Shown: in pieces, positions 1-6,489 of the stretch
How the letters are laid out: every line of letters starts with the position of its first letter
Numbering within the stretch: the first letter of the stretch is position 1
NCBI GenBank assembly: GCA_903912435.1
Contig: CAIWHI010000147.1
Location: forward strand, 1 to 7,845
Origin: an uncultured Bacteroidota bacterium
GTDB taxonomy: Bacteria; Bacteroidota; Bacteroidia; Chitinophagales; Chitinophagaceae
DNA: 7,845 nt
Direction of reading: 5' to 3'
Position numbers and translations under genes: made by a program
The notes under the pieces: model-generated
Seen by the model: only the letters and a program-made list of their open reading frames with translations
Databases searched by the model: none
What the model was told of the DNA's origin: nothing

Positions 1-1
1 A

Positions 2-1570
2 GTACCCAATGACCAATCGAGAGCCAGGGAACTTGCCTTTTGCAAAGCCCATCTTGATACTTTAAAAAAATTTAGTTTAGATGAACTTTCTGACGAGAAT
101 AAGATAGACTTCCACCTGATTCAAAATCAGCTTAATTATACAATATGGAACATCACAGAATTAAAATCGTGGGAATGGGATGCCTCACAATATAATGTTT
201 GCGGTACTTTTTCTGAGATGTTGAATTGTGACTATGGCGATGTAGATAGCAGGCTACATAGGTTCTATACAAAAATGAAAAACATATCAGCCTATTATAC
301 TGCTGCTAAAAAGAATCTTAAAAACCCAACAAAAGAACATCTGCAATTAGCGATTGAACAAAATCTGGGTGGAATGACTGTATTCCAGATTGATTTCGTT
401 GAGAATATGAACAAATGTCATTTTAATAATGATGACAGGTTTGCCATAATGGAAGGAGCCAAAATGGCAATGGACACGATAAAGAATTATGTTGACTGGC
501 TAAAAAATCTGCAAAACGATAATCCACGAAGTTTCAGATTGGGGAAAGACTTATACCAAAAGAAATTCGAATTCGAATTACAATCCGGATATAAGGTTGA
601 TGAAATTTATGCCAAGGCTATTAGTCATAAACAGGAGTTACATGATAAGATGTTTGTATTAACCCTGCAATTGTGGAAAAAATATTTCAAAGCCGAAAGT
701 ATGCCCGTGGATACCCTTGTTGCTATAAAACAAATGATTGGGGTATTATCTAAAAATCATGTATCGCAGGATTCATTCAAGATTGCAATAGAACACCAAT
801 TACCCGAATTGACTGAATTTATCAAAGAAAAAGATCTTATCTATATGGACCCATCAAAGCCATTGGTGGTAAGGAAGGAACCAGGATATATGGCTGGGGT
901 GGCAGGTGCTTCAATTTCGGCACCCGGCCCATATGACAAGAAGGGCAATACCTATTATAATGTTGGCAGTCTTGAAGGTTGGGATAAGGAAAAAGCTGAG
1001 AGCTACCTGAAAGAGTATAACAACTATACTATGCAGATACTCAATATTCATGAGGCTATTCCCGGACACTATACGCAATTGGTACACGCAAATAAAAACT
1101 CTAGTATCATTAAAACAATATTTGGTAATAATGCAATGATAGAAGGATGGGCAGTATATGGTGAGCGCATGATGATAGAAAATGGCTATGGCGGCTATAA
1201 TGGTATTGATTCAAAGGTATCATCGCCCGAAATGTGGCTGATGTATTATAAATGGAATCTACGCAGCACGTGCAATACAATACTTGATTATAGTGTGCAT
1301 ACCAAAAACATGGGTAAGGATGAGGCAATAAAATTGCTTCAGGAGGAAGCTTTCCAGGAAAAAACAGAAGCCGAGGGCAAATGGAAGAGAGTGTCCGTAA
1401 CCCAGGTTCAGTTGGACTGTTATTTTACAGGTTATACCGAAATTTATGATTTCAGGCAGGAAGAGATGAACAGGCTGAAAGACAGGTTTGACCTCAAGAA
1501 ATTTCATGAACGGTTCCTAAGTTATGGTAGTGCACCGGTAAAATATATAAAGGAATTGATGACGAAATAA
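2..1570 (+). CDS. DUF885 family protein, putative zincin-like metallohydrolase (5' end outside window)
   Basis: The frame is open from base 2 to a TAA at 1568-1570, giving about 522 residues. The ATG at 218 is internal: the 72 codons before it are open and read as ordinary protein, so the true start lies upstream of the window. The hallmark is HEAIPGH at 1049-1069 (HExxPGH), followed about 25 residues later by EGWAVYGER. These are the two conserved blocks of DUF885 proteins; the His/Glu residues resemble a metal site, and family members are usually predicted metallopeptidases. A GYMAGVAGA segment and a Gly/Tyr-rich stretch precede the motif, also as in the family. Whether it has a signal peptide cannot be seen because the N-terminus is missing. 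It ends 7 bp from a convergent gene, with no terminator hairpin between them. Family assignment is confident; substrate and reaction are unknown. Confidence 0.9.
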   Translation, partial: VPNDQSRARELAFCKAHLDTLKKFSLDELSDENKIDFHLIQNQLNYTIWNITELKSWEWDASQYNVCGTFSEMLNCDYGDVDSRLHRFYTKMKNISAYYTAAKKNLKNPTKEHLQLAIEQNLGGMTVFQIDFVENMNKCHFNNDDRFAIMEGAKMAMDTIKNYVDWLKNLQNDNPRSFRLGKDLYQKKFEFELQSGYKVDEIYAKAISHKQELHDKMFVLTLQLWKKYFKAESMPVDTLVAIKQMIGVLSKNHVSQDSFKIAIEHQLPELTEFIKEKDLIYMDPSKPLVVRKEPGYMAGVAGASISAPGPYDKKGNTYYNVGSLEGWDKEKAESYLKEYNNYTMQILNIHEAIPGHYTQLVHANKNSSIIKTIFGNNAMIEGWAVYGERMMIENGYGGYNGIDSKVSSPEMWLMYYKWNLRSTCNTILDYSVHTKNMGKDEAIKLLQEEAFQEKTEAEGKWKRVSVTQVQLDCYFTGYTEIYDFRQEEMNRLKDRFDLKKFHERFLSYGSAPVKYIKELMTK

Positions 1571-1577
1571 GATTTGG

Positions 1578-2138
1578 CTAGGGTTGTATTAGAATATTTG
1601 AACCAATGACCACCTGTTCAAAGAGTTCATCAACCTCATCATTGGTAACAGCGATGCAACCCCAGGTCCAGTCAAAGCCAATGAAACTATCGGGCTCATT
1701 TTCGTAGCCATTGAGGAATCCATGTATTTTCACATCACCACCGGTTGATTTGCCAAATTTGCGGGCATATGCCCTATCCTTATCATTTGGGTAAGAGATG
1801 CCCAAACATTTATGAGCCATACTTTGTGCGCTTTTGCCATTTATTTGGTACAAACCTTCAGGTGTTTTTCGGTCACCTTTGAAATGCTTTGCTCCAATCG
1901 GTGATTCACCTAATGAAATCTTGTATTCCTTTAATAATTTTTGTTTGCAAAAGACCATCATTTGTCTTTTGCTTTTTATAACCGAAATACTATCTATAGT
2001 TAGGGATAAATGCAGTGACTTGGGGGTTGAATTTTTCTGTGCAAAGCAGCAAGTAGGGAGGAATAGGATTGCTAAAAGCAAAAAAGCCGAAATTCGGCCC
2101 AATAATAAATTGCTGTATAAAGAAGGTGCAAAGTTCAT
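1578..2138 (-). CDS. Exported L,D-transpeptidase-like protein (YkuD fold, YafK/COG3034 type)
   Basis: A 186-aa protein that probably acts on peptidoglycan in the periplasm, forming or exchanging L,D-crosslinks. Residues 1-15 are a short n-region, 16-29 a hydrophobic core (ISAFLLLAILFLPT), and CFA/Q at 31-34 suggests signal peptidase I cleavage. C30 lacks a good lipobox, so a lipoprotein is less likely. The catalytic domain covers about residues 42-185. GDRKTPEGLY (88-97) is a typical YkuD-domain block. H139 in KIHG and C161 in DWTWGCIAVTN (156-166) match the catalytic His and nucleophilic Cys. The residue before GC is Trp where classical YkuD enzymes have His (SHGC); the DWTxGCIAxTN form is typical of the YafK-like branch. 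The start codon is 21 bp after the stop of the upstream response regulator, on the same strand, so co-transcription is likely. No clear Shine-Dalgarno is seen. The exact peptidoglycan reaction is inferred from the family. Confidence 0.88.
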   Translation of the reverse strand: MNFAPSLYSNLLLGRISAFLLLAILFLPTCCFAQKNSTPKSLHLSLTIDSISVIKSKRQMMVFCKQKLLKEYKISLGESPIGAKHFKGDRKTPEGLYQINGKSAQSMAHKCLGISYPNDKDRAYARKFGKSTGGDVKIHGFLNGYENEPDSFIGFDWTWGCIAVTNDEVDELFEQVVIGSNILIQP

Positions 2139-2159
2139 TCAATATAAAGTAGAGAATTT

Positions 2160-2591
2160 TTAGACAATAATATTACAATTAAAACCAACCCATTGAGACC
2201 TAATTGCTGCTATAGTTTTAATTAAACCATCGAAAGAGGCCGGTTTTGTAAAATATGAATTTGCGCCAAGGTCGTAGCAACGTTTCCTTTCGGTTTCATT
2301 GTTTGTGGTGCTAAAAATCACTACAGGAATTGATTTAAGAAGAGGGTTTGACCTTATGTCTTTAAGTGCTTCCCTACCATCTTTTTTGGGCATATTAAGG
2401 TCTAGCAGTATAAAAGATGGAAGATTGACTGAAATTTCGAGACTAATTAACTTATTAAGTTGAGCCATTAATTCTATACCATTCTCTGCAAACTGGAGCT
2501 TATCATGAAAATTATTTTCATAAAATGCTGATTGAAGCAAAAACCGGTCATCTGCATCATCCTCAGCTATCAATACAAATACACCCTCCAT
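2160..2591 (-). CDS. Stand-alone response regulator receiver (CheY/Rcp1-like)
   Basis: A 143-aa single-domain protein covering one receiver fold with no output domain. Visible sites are the acidic pocket E10-D11-D12, phospho-acceptor D64 in LLDLNMP, the switch Ser/Thr S94-T95 in IFSTTN, an aromatic at 113/114, and K116 in TKP. The insert around residues 45-58 before beta-3, together with the DDADDRFLL opening, resembles the Rcp1-like receivers common in Bacteroidota, which take phosphate from a hybrid or orphan histidine kinase. No kinase is present in the window, so its partner is unknown. It is the first gene of a probable two-gene unit with the L,D-transpeptidase. The ATG at 2589-2591 leaves MEGVFVLIAEDD, a normal receiver N-terminus. 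A TATGTTTG element on the minus strand about 80 bp upstream is a candidate promoter. Confidence 0.93.
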   Translation of the reverse strand: MEGVFVLIAEDDADDRFLLQSAFYENNFHDKLQFAENGIELMAQLNKLISLEISVNLPSFILLDLNMPKKDGREALKDIRSNPLLKSIPVVIFSTTNNETERKRCYDLGANSYFTKPASFDGLIKTIAAIRSQWVGFNCNIIV

Positions 2592-2670
2592 ACTCTATTC
2601 TGAACAATAAAGTTAGGCAATATTTCGAAATCCGATGAAATTAACACGAGGTAATTAGACAAATTAGCGA

Positions 2671-2678
2671 CAAACATA
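2671..2678 (-). promoter_or_regulatory. Candidate -7 element for the response regulator unit
   Basis: The minus strand reads TATGTTTG here, matching the Bacteroidota TAnnTTTG -7 element. It would give a leader of roughly 75 nt before the response regulator ATG. No TTTG-like -33 element is visible at the right distance, so support is partial. Confidence 0.35.
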
Positions 2679-2724
2679 AAAACTGAACACATGAAGAAAG
2701 TGTGCATAATAAGAGTATTGCCCC

Positions 2725-2752
2725 TGAATTTACCATGAATCTTACCATGAAT
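2725..2752. repeat. Three phased TGAAT repeats with intervening TACCA in the divergent intergenic region
   Basis: TGAAT occurs at 2725-2729, 2736-2740 and 2748-2752, with TTACCA before the second and third copies. The periodicity of 11-12 bp is close to one helical turn. Direct repeats phased this way between two divergent promoters could bind a regulator, but no known operator is recognised and this may be a simple tandem duplication. Confidence 0.35.
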
Positions 2753-2802
2753 GAAATTAAATATACGAAAACTACCTTATAATACGACTATCAAATAAAT
2801 CA

Positions 2803-2835
2803 TTTGCATAAAAATGCCGGGAATTCTTAATTTTG
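2803..2835 (+). promoter_or_regulatory. Bacteroidota-type promoter for hmgA
   Basis: A TTTG -33 element at 2803-2806 and TAATTTTG -7 element at 2828-2835 are separated by 21 bp, a good match to the Bacteroidota sigma-ABfr consensus (TTTG ... TAnnTTTG). The predicted start of transcription is about 2840, leaving a leader of only about 12 nt before the hmgA ATG. An AGAAAAGG stretch directly abuts the start codon. Confidence 0.65.
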
Positions 2836-2851
2836 GCGAAATTAGAAAAGG

Positions 2852-4009
2852 ATGGCACATTATTATTCGTTAGGTAAAATACCTCAGAAAAGGCATACAC
2901 AGTATAGAAAACCTGATGGTGGTTTATATTCAGAACAGCTTTTTAGTACTGAAGGTTTTTCATCAAATTCGTCATTGCTTTATCATGTTCATCCCCCTAC
3001 ACAAATAATAAAGGCAGAAGAACCAATAAATGTAGCACCTACAGCAGCCACATCTAATATATTGAAACACAGATGTTTTAAAGGTTTCGATGTTGCACCA
3101 AATGCCGACTATCTGAAAAGCAGAAAAACAGTGCTTTTTAATAATGATGTGCAGTTGACACTAGCTTCACCTACGAAAGGATTGACAGATAATGTTTTCT
3201 ATAAAAATGCAGATACTGATGAGGTAATCTTCATACACGAAGGCAATGGAAGGCTTTTGACTCAATATGGTAGTTTACCATTTGGGTATGGTGATTATGT
3301 GGTGGTGCCCCGTGGCACAATTTACCAGATAGAATTTGAGCAGGAAAATAATAGACTTTTTATAGTTGAGTCATTTAGCCCAATCACCTTCCCTAAGAGG
3401 TACCTGAGCAAATATGGCCAATTACTGGAGCATGCACCATTTTGTGAGCGGGATATTAGGAAACCTCAAGATTTAGTGACTCATGACGAGCAGGGTGAGT
3501 TTTTGATACAGGTAAAGAAAAAAGGGTTGCTCTACCCTATTTGGTATGGCCACCATCCTTTTGATGTTATAGGTTGGGATGGATGCGAATATCCCTATAT
3601 TCTGAGCATTCATGATTTTGAACCAATAACAGGCCGAGTGCATCAGCCACCACCTGTTCACCAGACATTTGATGCTCATAACTTTGTAATCTGTTCTTTT
3701 GTACCCCGTTTGTATGATTATCACCCACTGGCAATTCCTGCTCCATACAATCATAGCAATATAGATAGTGATGAGGTGCTTTATTATGTAGATGGTGACT
3801 TTATGAGCCGTAAACACGTAGAGCGCGGTATGATTACCTTGCACCCTGCCGGAATTCCGCATGGGCCACACCCAGGAACTGTTGAAAAAAGTATTGGGGC
3901 TAAGGAAACCAAGGAACTTGCTGTAATGGTAGATACCTTCCATCCGCTTATCCTCACAAATGAGGCACTGGGGATAGAGGATGAGAAATACGTATATAGC
4001 TGGCTGTAG
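2852..4009 (+). CDS. hmgA: Homogentisate 1,2-dioxygenase
   Basis: A 385-aa cytosolic non-haem iron dioxygenase that opens the ring of homogentisate to maleylacetoacetate in tyrosine/phenylalanine degradation. The N-terminus MAHYYSLGKIPQKRHTQ fits the family and fixes the start. A first cupin-like half includes FIHEGNGRLLTQYG and YVVVPRGTIYQIE (about 127-161). The C-terminal half carries the iron site. Candidate ligands are H301, E308 (followed by VLYYVDG, like EFMGLIRG of the human enzyme) and H337 in IPHGP, with H331 matching human H365. The first His-Glu spacing is one residue longer than in human HGD (H335/E341). The length is about 60 residues shorter than the eukaryotic enzyme, as in bacterial homologues of this branch. 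The gene makes the substrate link with the dioxygenase at 5051-6181. A strong promoter-like site lies immediately upstream, and no terminator follows. Confidence 0.93.
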   Translation: MAHYYSLGKIPQKRHTQYRKPDGGLYSEQLFSTEGFSSNSSLLYHVHPPTQIIKAEEPINVAPTAATSNILKHRCFKGFDVAPNADYLKSRKTVLFNNDVQLTLASPTKGLTDNVFYKNADTDEVIFIHEGNGRLLTQYGSLPFGYGDYVVVPRGTIYQIEFEQENNRLFIVESFSPITFPKRYLSKYGQLLEHAPFCERDIRKPQDLVTHDEQGEFLIQVKKKGLLYPIWYGHHPFDVIGWDGCEYPYILSIHDFEPITGRVHQPPPVHQTFDAHNFVICSFVPRLYDYHPLAIPAPYNHSNIDSDEVLYYVDGDFMSRKHVERGMITLHPAGIPHGPHPGTVEKSIGAKETKELAVMVDTFHPLILTNEALGIEDEKYVYSWL

Positions 4010-4029
4010 TTGACAAAATAGGTTTTAAC

Positions 4030-4059
4030 CTTGTGTTCAATCAGGATATTATATTTTTG
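4030..4059 (+). promoter_or_regulatory. Candidate promoter for the PD-(D/E)XK nuclease gene
   Basis: TATTTTTG at 4052-4059 matches the TAnnTTTG -7 element, and CTTG at 4030-4033 is a partial -33 element 18 bp upstream. The predicted leader before the ATG at 4075 is about 10 nt. The nuclease gene may therefore be transcribed independently as well as by read-through from hmgA. Confidence 0.45.
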
Positions 4060-4074
4060 CAATAAAATTGATTA

Positions 4075-4971
4075 ATGGTAATTGCTAATCCAAAATATGA
4101 TGTTGTATTCAAAAGCCTAATGCAAAATACGCGCATAGCCCGTTTTTTTGTTGAAACGCTAATTGAAGAAACCATTGAAGATATTGAGATTCAGCCTCAG
4201 GAATTTGTTTATAACGATAGGGTACAAAATCTGGGTGTTTCGCGTTACGATTTTATTGCTACCATAAAAACCAATGATGGCAAACACAAAAAAGTACTGA
4301 TTGAAATTCAAAAAGCACGACATTCTGTCGATTTAATGCGGTTCAGGAATTACCTGGGGGACCAATACAAAAAAGAGGATGAAATTTTAACCGATATTGG
4401 CAGGGTCAAATCCCCGCTTCCAATAATAGCCTTTTACTTGCTAGGTTTTAATTTGTATGGTATTGATTCCCCAGCTATAAAGGTGGCAAGAAATTACACC
4501 GACCTTATTACCTACACAAATATTAACCGTAAAAATGACTTTATTGAAAACCTTTCGCACGATTGTTATATATTAATACTGCCTAAAATAAAGGGAAATG
4601 TACTTACCAGGCTGGAGGAATTATTGAGCATATTTGAGCAAAATAATTTTGCTGATGATAAAGGCCTAATAAAGGTTTATAACCATGAAACAAATAATGA
4701 GGTAATTAATAACATGGTTAATATGCTTCATTATATTGGCACCGACCCAGAAAGGAAAAAAGAGATTGAAATAGAGCAGGAAGGAAGAAGGACAATTGAC
4801 GCATGGGGTGGTACAAAAATGAAGGTATTAGAACTAAAAGTTGAAAATGCCGAGCGGAAACTAGCCGAGAAACAAATGGAATTAGAAGACGCAATAATGA
4901 AGATGGAAACAGAAAGGCAGGGAAAGAGAACAAGAAAAACGAGAAAGGGAGCAAGACAGGGAGCTACTTAA
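4075..4971 (+). CDS. PD-(D/E)XK nuclease, Rpn/putative transposase family, frameshifted C-terminus
   Basis: A 298-aa protein of the PDDEXK_2/Rpn-like group, often annotated as a putative transposase (TIGR01784-type). The N-terminus NPKYDVVFKSLM is the usual family opening. The nuclease core shows D59 in SRYDF and E77-x-Q79-K80 in VLIEIQKAR, followed by RFRNYLGDQY and an IIAFYLLGF strand (117-125). This fits a metal-dependent DNA endonuclease. Family members are linked to recombination promotion and, in some bacteria, phage defence; here the role is unknown. Residues 225-282 form a charged coiled coil. The frame then gives an Arg/Lys-rich tail (GKRTRKTRKGARQGAT) and stops at 4971, while the +1 frame continues the coil to 5020. 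Removing one G at 4920-4922 would give about 314 aa. The core looks intact, so the protein may still be active. It sits between two tyrosine-catabolism genes with no terminal inverted repeats visible. Confidence 0.85.
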   Translation: MVIANPKYDVVFKSLMQNTRIARFFVETLIEETIEDIEIQPQEFVYNDRVQNLGVSRYDFIATIKTNDGKHKKVLIEIQKARHSVDLMRFRNYLGDQYKKEDEILTDIGRVKSPLPIIAFYLLGFNLYGIDSPAIKVARNYTDLITYTNINRKNDFIENLSHDCYILILPKIKGNVLTRLEELLSIFEQNNFADDKGLIKVYNHETNNEVINNMVNMLHYIGTDPERKKEIEIEQEGRRTIDAWGGTKMKVLELKVENAERKLAEKQMELEDAIMKMETERQGKRTRKTRKGARQGAT

Positions 4972-5020
4972 AGTAATGGCTAAAGAACTTGAGAGATTAA
5001 AGCAGAAAATAGATGAATAA
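4922..5020 (+). other. Displaced coiled-coil tail of the nuclease in the +1 frame
   Basis: The +1 frame from 4922 reads EREQEKREREQDRELLKV and then MAKELERLKQKIDE, ending with TAA at 5018-5020. This is a regular heptad-like charged coil that continues the coil of the upstream frame seamlessly after Q282. The region is almost purely purine on the + strand, a composition prone to indels and slippage. It is read as the original C-terminus of the nuclease, separated by a single-base insertion in GGG at 4920-4922. No independent start with a ribosome binding site is evident, although an ATG occurs at 4976. Confidence 0.75.
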
Positions 5021-5050
5021 ATATAATTCAATAAACAAACACAACATATA

Positions 5051-6181
5051 ATGGGAACACTAACAGTAAGCCAAAAGATGACCTTGGCACAAGATTTCTT
5101 ACCAATTAATGGTACTGATTTCATAGAGTTTTATGTAGGTAATGCCAAGCAGGCTGCACATTATTATAAAACAGCATTTGGCTTTCAATCATGTGCTTAT
5201 GCCGGTCCTGAAACCGGGGTTAGGGATAGGGCATCGTATGTATTGAAGCAAGGTAAAATAAGGCTGGTGTTGACTACCCCGCTAAATTCTGATAATGCAA
5301 TATCTCAACACATTCTGAAGCATGGTGACGGTGTGAAAATATTGGCATTATGGGTTGATGATGCTTACAAGGCATTTGAAGAAACTACCAGCCGCGGTGG
5401 TAAGGTATACATGGAGCCACAAACACTAACCGATGAGCATGGTGAGGTAAAAATGAGCGGCATCTATACCTATGGCGAAACTGTTCACCTTTTCATAGAA
5501 CGCAAAAACTATAATGGTGTTTTCTTACCTGGATATAAGGCATGGAACAGCAAATATAACCCAACAGATACCGGATTGCTTTATGTGGACCATTGTGTAG
5601 GTAATGTAGGATGGAATAGGATGAACCCTACCATTAAGTGGTATGAAGATGTAATGGGCTTTGTAAATATCCTATCTTTCGATGATAAGCAAATCAATAC
5701 CGAATACTCTGCATTAATGAGTAAGGTAATGAGCAATGGCAATGGATATGTAAAATTCCCAATCAACGAACCAGCCGAAGGCAAAAAGAAATCTCAAATT
5801 GAAGAATACCTTGACTTTTATGAAGGAGAAGGTGTGCAGCATATTGCGATAGCTACAAATGATATTGTATCAACAGTAAAGCAATTGATGGCTCGTGGTG
5901 TTGAGTTTCTTGATGCGCCACCTAATGCCTATTATGAGGAATTACCAAACCGTGTAGGCAAGATTGATGAGGATATTGCCCCACTGCAAGAATTAGGTAT
6001 TTTGGTGGATTGTGATGAGGAAGGATACCTGTTGCAACTGTTTACCAAGCCCGTAGAAGACCGCCCCACCCTATTCTTTGAAATTATACAGCGTAAGGGG
6101 GCACAGAGTTTTGGTGCAGGTAATTTCAAGGCATTGTTTGAATCAATAGAGCGTGAACAGGCTAAACGTGGTAATTTATAA
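5051..6181 (+). CDS. hppD: 4-Hydroxyphenylpyruvate dioxygenase
   Basis: A 376-aa cytosolic Fe(II) dioxygenase that converts 4-hydroxyphenylpyruvate to homogentisate, the substrate of the hmgA product. Two vicinal-oxygen-chelate (glyoxalase-like) halves are visible. The N-terminal one spans about 20-150 (FIEFYVGNAKQAAHYY). The catalytic C-terminal one spans about 175-365. Iron ligands are H181 in YVDHCVGNV, H264 in GVQHIAIAT and E344 in LFFEIIQRKG. The C-terminal block FGAGNFKALFESIE, which closes over the active site, is complete. Length is normal for the family. The ATG at 5051 precedes a family-like N-terminus; the upstream sequence is A-rich with no Shine-Dalgarno. No TAnnTTTG element occurs between the nuclease gene and this start, so transcription probably comes from hmgA and/or the nuclease promoter. 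A 13-bp tandem duplication overlaps its stop codon. Confidence 0.95.
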   Translation: MGTLTVSQKMTLAQDFLPINGTDFIEFYVGNAKQAAHYYKTAFGFQSCAYAGPETGVRDRASYVLKQGKIRLVLTTPLNSDNAISQHILKHGDGVKILALWVDDAYKAFEETTSRGGKVYMEPQTLTDEHGEVKMSGIYTYGETVHLFIERKNYNGVFLPGYKAWNSKYNPTDTGLLYVDHCVGNVGWNRMNPTIKWYEDVMGFVNILSFDDKQINTEYSALMSKVMSNGNGYVKFPINEPAEGKKKSQIEEYLDFYEGEGVQHIAIATNDIVSTVKQLMARGVEFLDAPPNAYYEELPNRVGKIDEDIAPLQELGILVDCDEEGYLLQLFTKPVEDRPTLFFEIIQRKGAQSFGAGNFKALFESIEREQAKRGNL

Positions 6182-6194
6182 TGGTAATTTATAA
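6169..6194 (+). repeat. Perfect 13-bp tandem duplication across the hppD stop codon
   Basis: The unit TGGTAATTTATAA is present at 6169-6181 and again at 6182-6194. The first copy supplies the last codons and the TAA stop of the dioxygenase; the second is non-coding. It looks like a recent replication-slippage duplication. Confidence 0.85.
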
Positions 6195-6276
6195 GATCAA
6201 TAGGTAGTGATTTAGCGATTGACTAAGATCATCTTTCACAATGCCTATAGTCATAATATACCCTTAGGAATACAGG

Positions 6277-6284
6277 TAAATTTG
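6277..6284 (+). promoter_or_regulatory. -7-like element upstream of a possible short transcript
   Basis: TAAATTTG matches TAnnTTTG. No TTTG/TTG -33 element is visible 17-23 bp upstream, so the promoter call is weak. If used, transcription from about 6290 to the terminator would give an RNA of roughly 115-120 nt. Confidence 0.25.
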
Positions 6285-6370
6285 TATCAACATCTTAATA
6301 ATAAATGATGCATACAATTATCAAACATTCCTGTCTATATAGCTTCTAAGGGATAACCTTTTTCCTTCCG

Positions 6371-6407
6371 TAAAGCTGGCTAATCATTTGGCCAGCTTTA
6401 CTTTTTT
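6371..6407 (+). terminator. Rho-independent terminator after hppD
   Basis: TAAAGCTGGC (6371-6380) and GCCAGCTTTA (6391-6400) form a perfect 10-bp stem with a 10-nt loop, followed by a C and six T at 6402-6407. The T tract lies only on the + side, so it ends + strand transcription, most simply the hmgA-nuclease-hppD transcript. Confidence 0.9.
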
Positions 6408-6469
6408 ATGGAAAACCCTATTATAACTGAGTATTGTGATCCAATAGTACATCAATCAATTTGTAATTC

Positions 6470-6477
6470 TACCTTTG
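6470..6477 (+). promoter_or_regulatory. -7 element of the HEAT-repeat gene promoter
   Basis: TACCTTTG matches TAnnTTTG and lies 12 bp before the ATG at 6490, predicting a leader of under 10 nt. A TTTG at 6460-6463 is too close to serve as the -33 element, and no other candidate is at the right distance. The terminator just upstream argues that this gene needs its own promoter. Confidence 0.45.
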
Positions 6478-6489
6478 TAAAAAGACCAA

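Larger units (their letters stand above)
6182..6489. other. Intergenic region of 308 bp between hppD and the HEAT-repeat gene
   Basis: No convincing gene is present on either strand. It holds the second copy of the 13-bp duplication, a repeated TAAGATCA (6192-6199 and 6224-6231), a -7-like element at 6277-6284, a 14-codon frame at 6305-6349, the terminator hairpin at 6371-6407 and the -7 element of the next gene at 6470-6477. The terminator is about 190 bp past the hppD stop, unusually far. Confidence 0.7.

Noticed and set aside
1834..2163. Plus-strand open frame of 109 codons
   Set aside because: It lies entirely opposite the L,D-transpeptidase gene, which has clear catalytic motifs and a signal peptide; the frame has no protein-like pattern.
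2691..2782. Two tiny frames of 15 codons overlapping by ATGA (2691-2738 and 2735-2782) upstream of hmgA
   Set aside because: The overlap is suggestive of translational coupling, but both lie upstream of the hmgA promoter, have no ribosome binding site, and are short enough to be chance; the TACCATGAAT repeat produces the ATGs.
4020..4033. AGGTTTTAACCT as a terminator after hmgA
   Set aside because: The stem is only 5 bp with a 2-nt loop and no T tract follows; it is not a plausible intrinsic terminator.
4718..4954. Minus-strand open frame rich in Phe, Leu and Ser opposite the nuclease tail
   Set aside because: It is the complement of the purine-rich coiled-coil coding sequence; the composition is a by-product of the opposite strand and no start signal is present.
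4010..5050. A complete insertion sequence around the nuclease gene
   Set aside because: I looked for terminal inverted repeats and target-site duplications in the 65-bp left and 30-bp right flanks and saw none; Rpn-family genes usually lack such ends.
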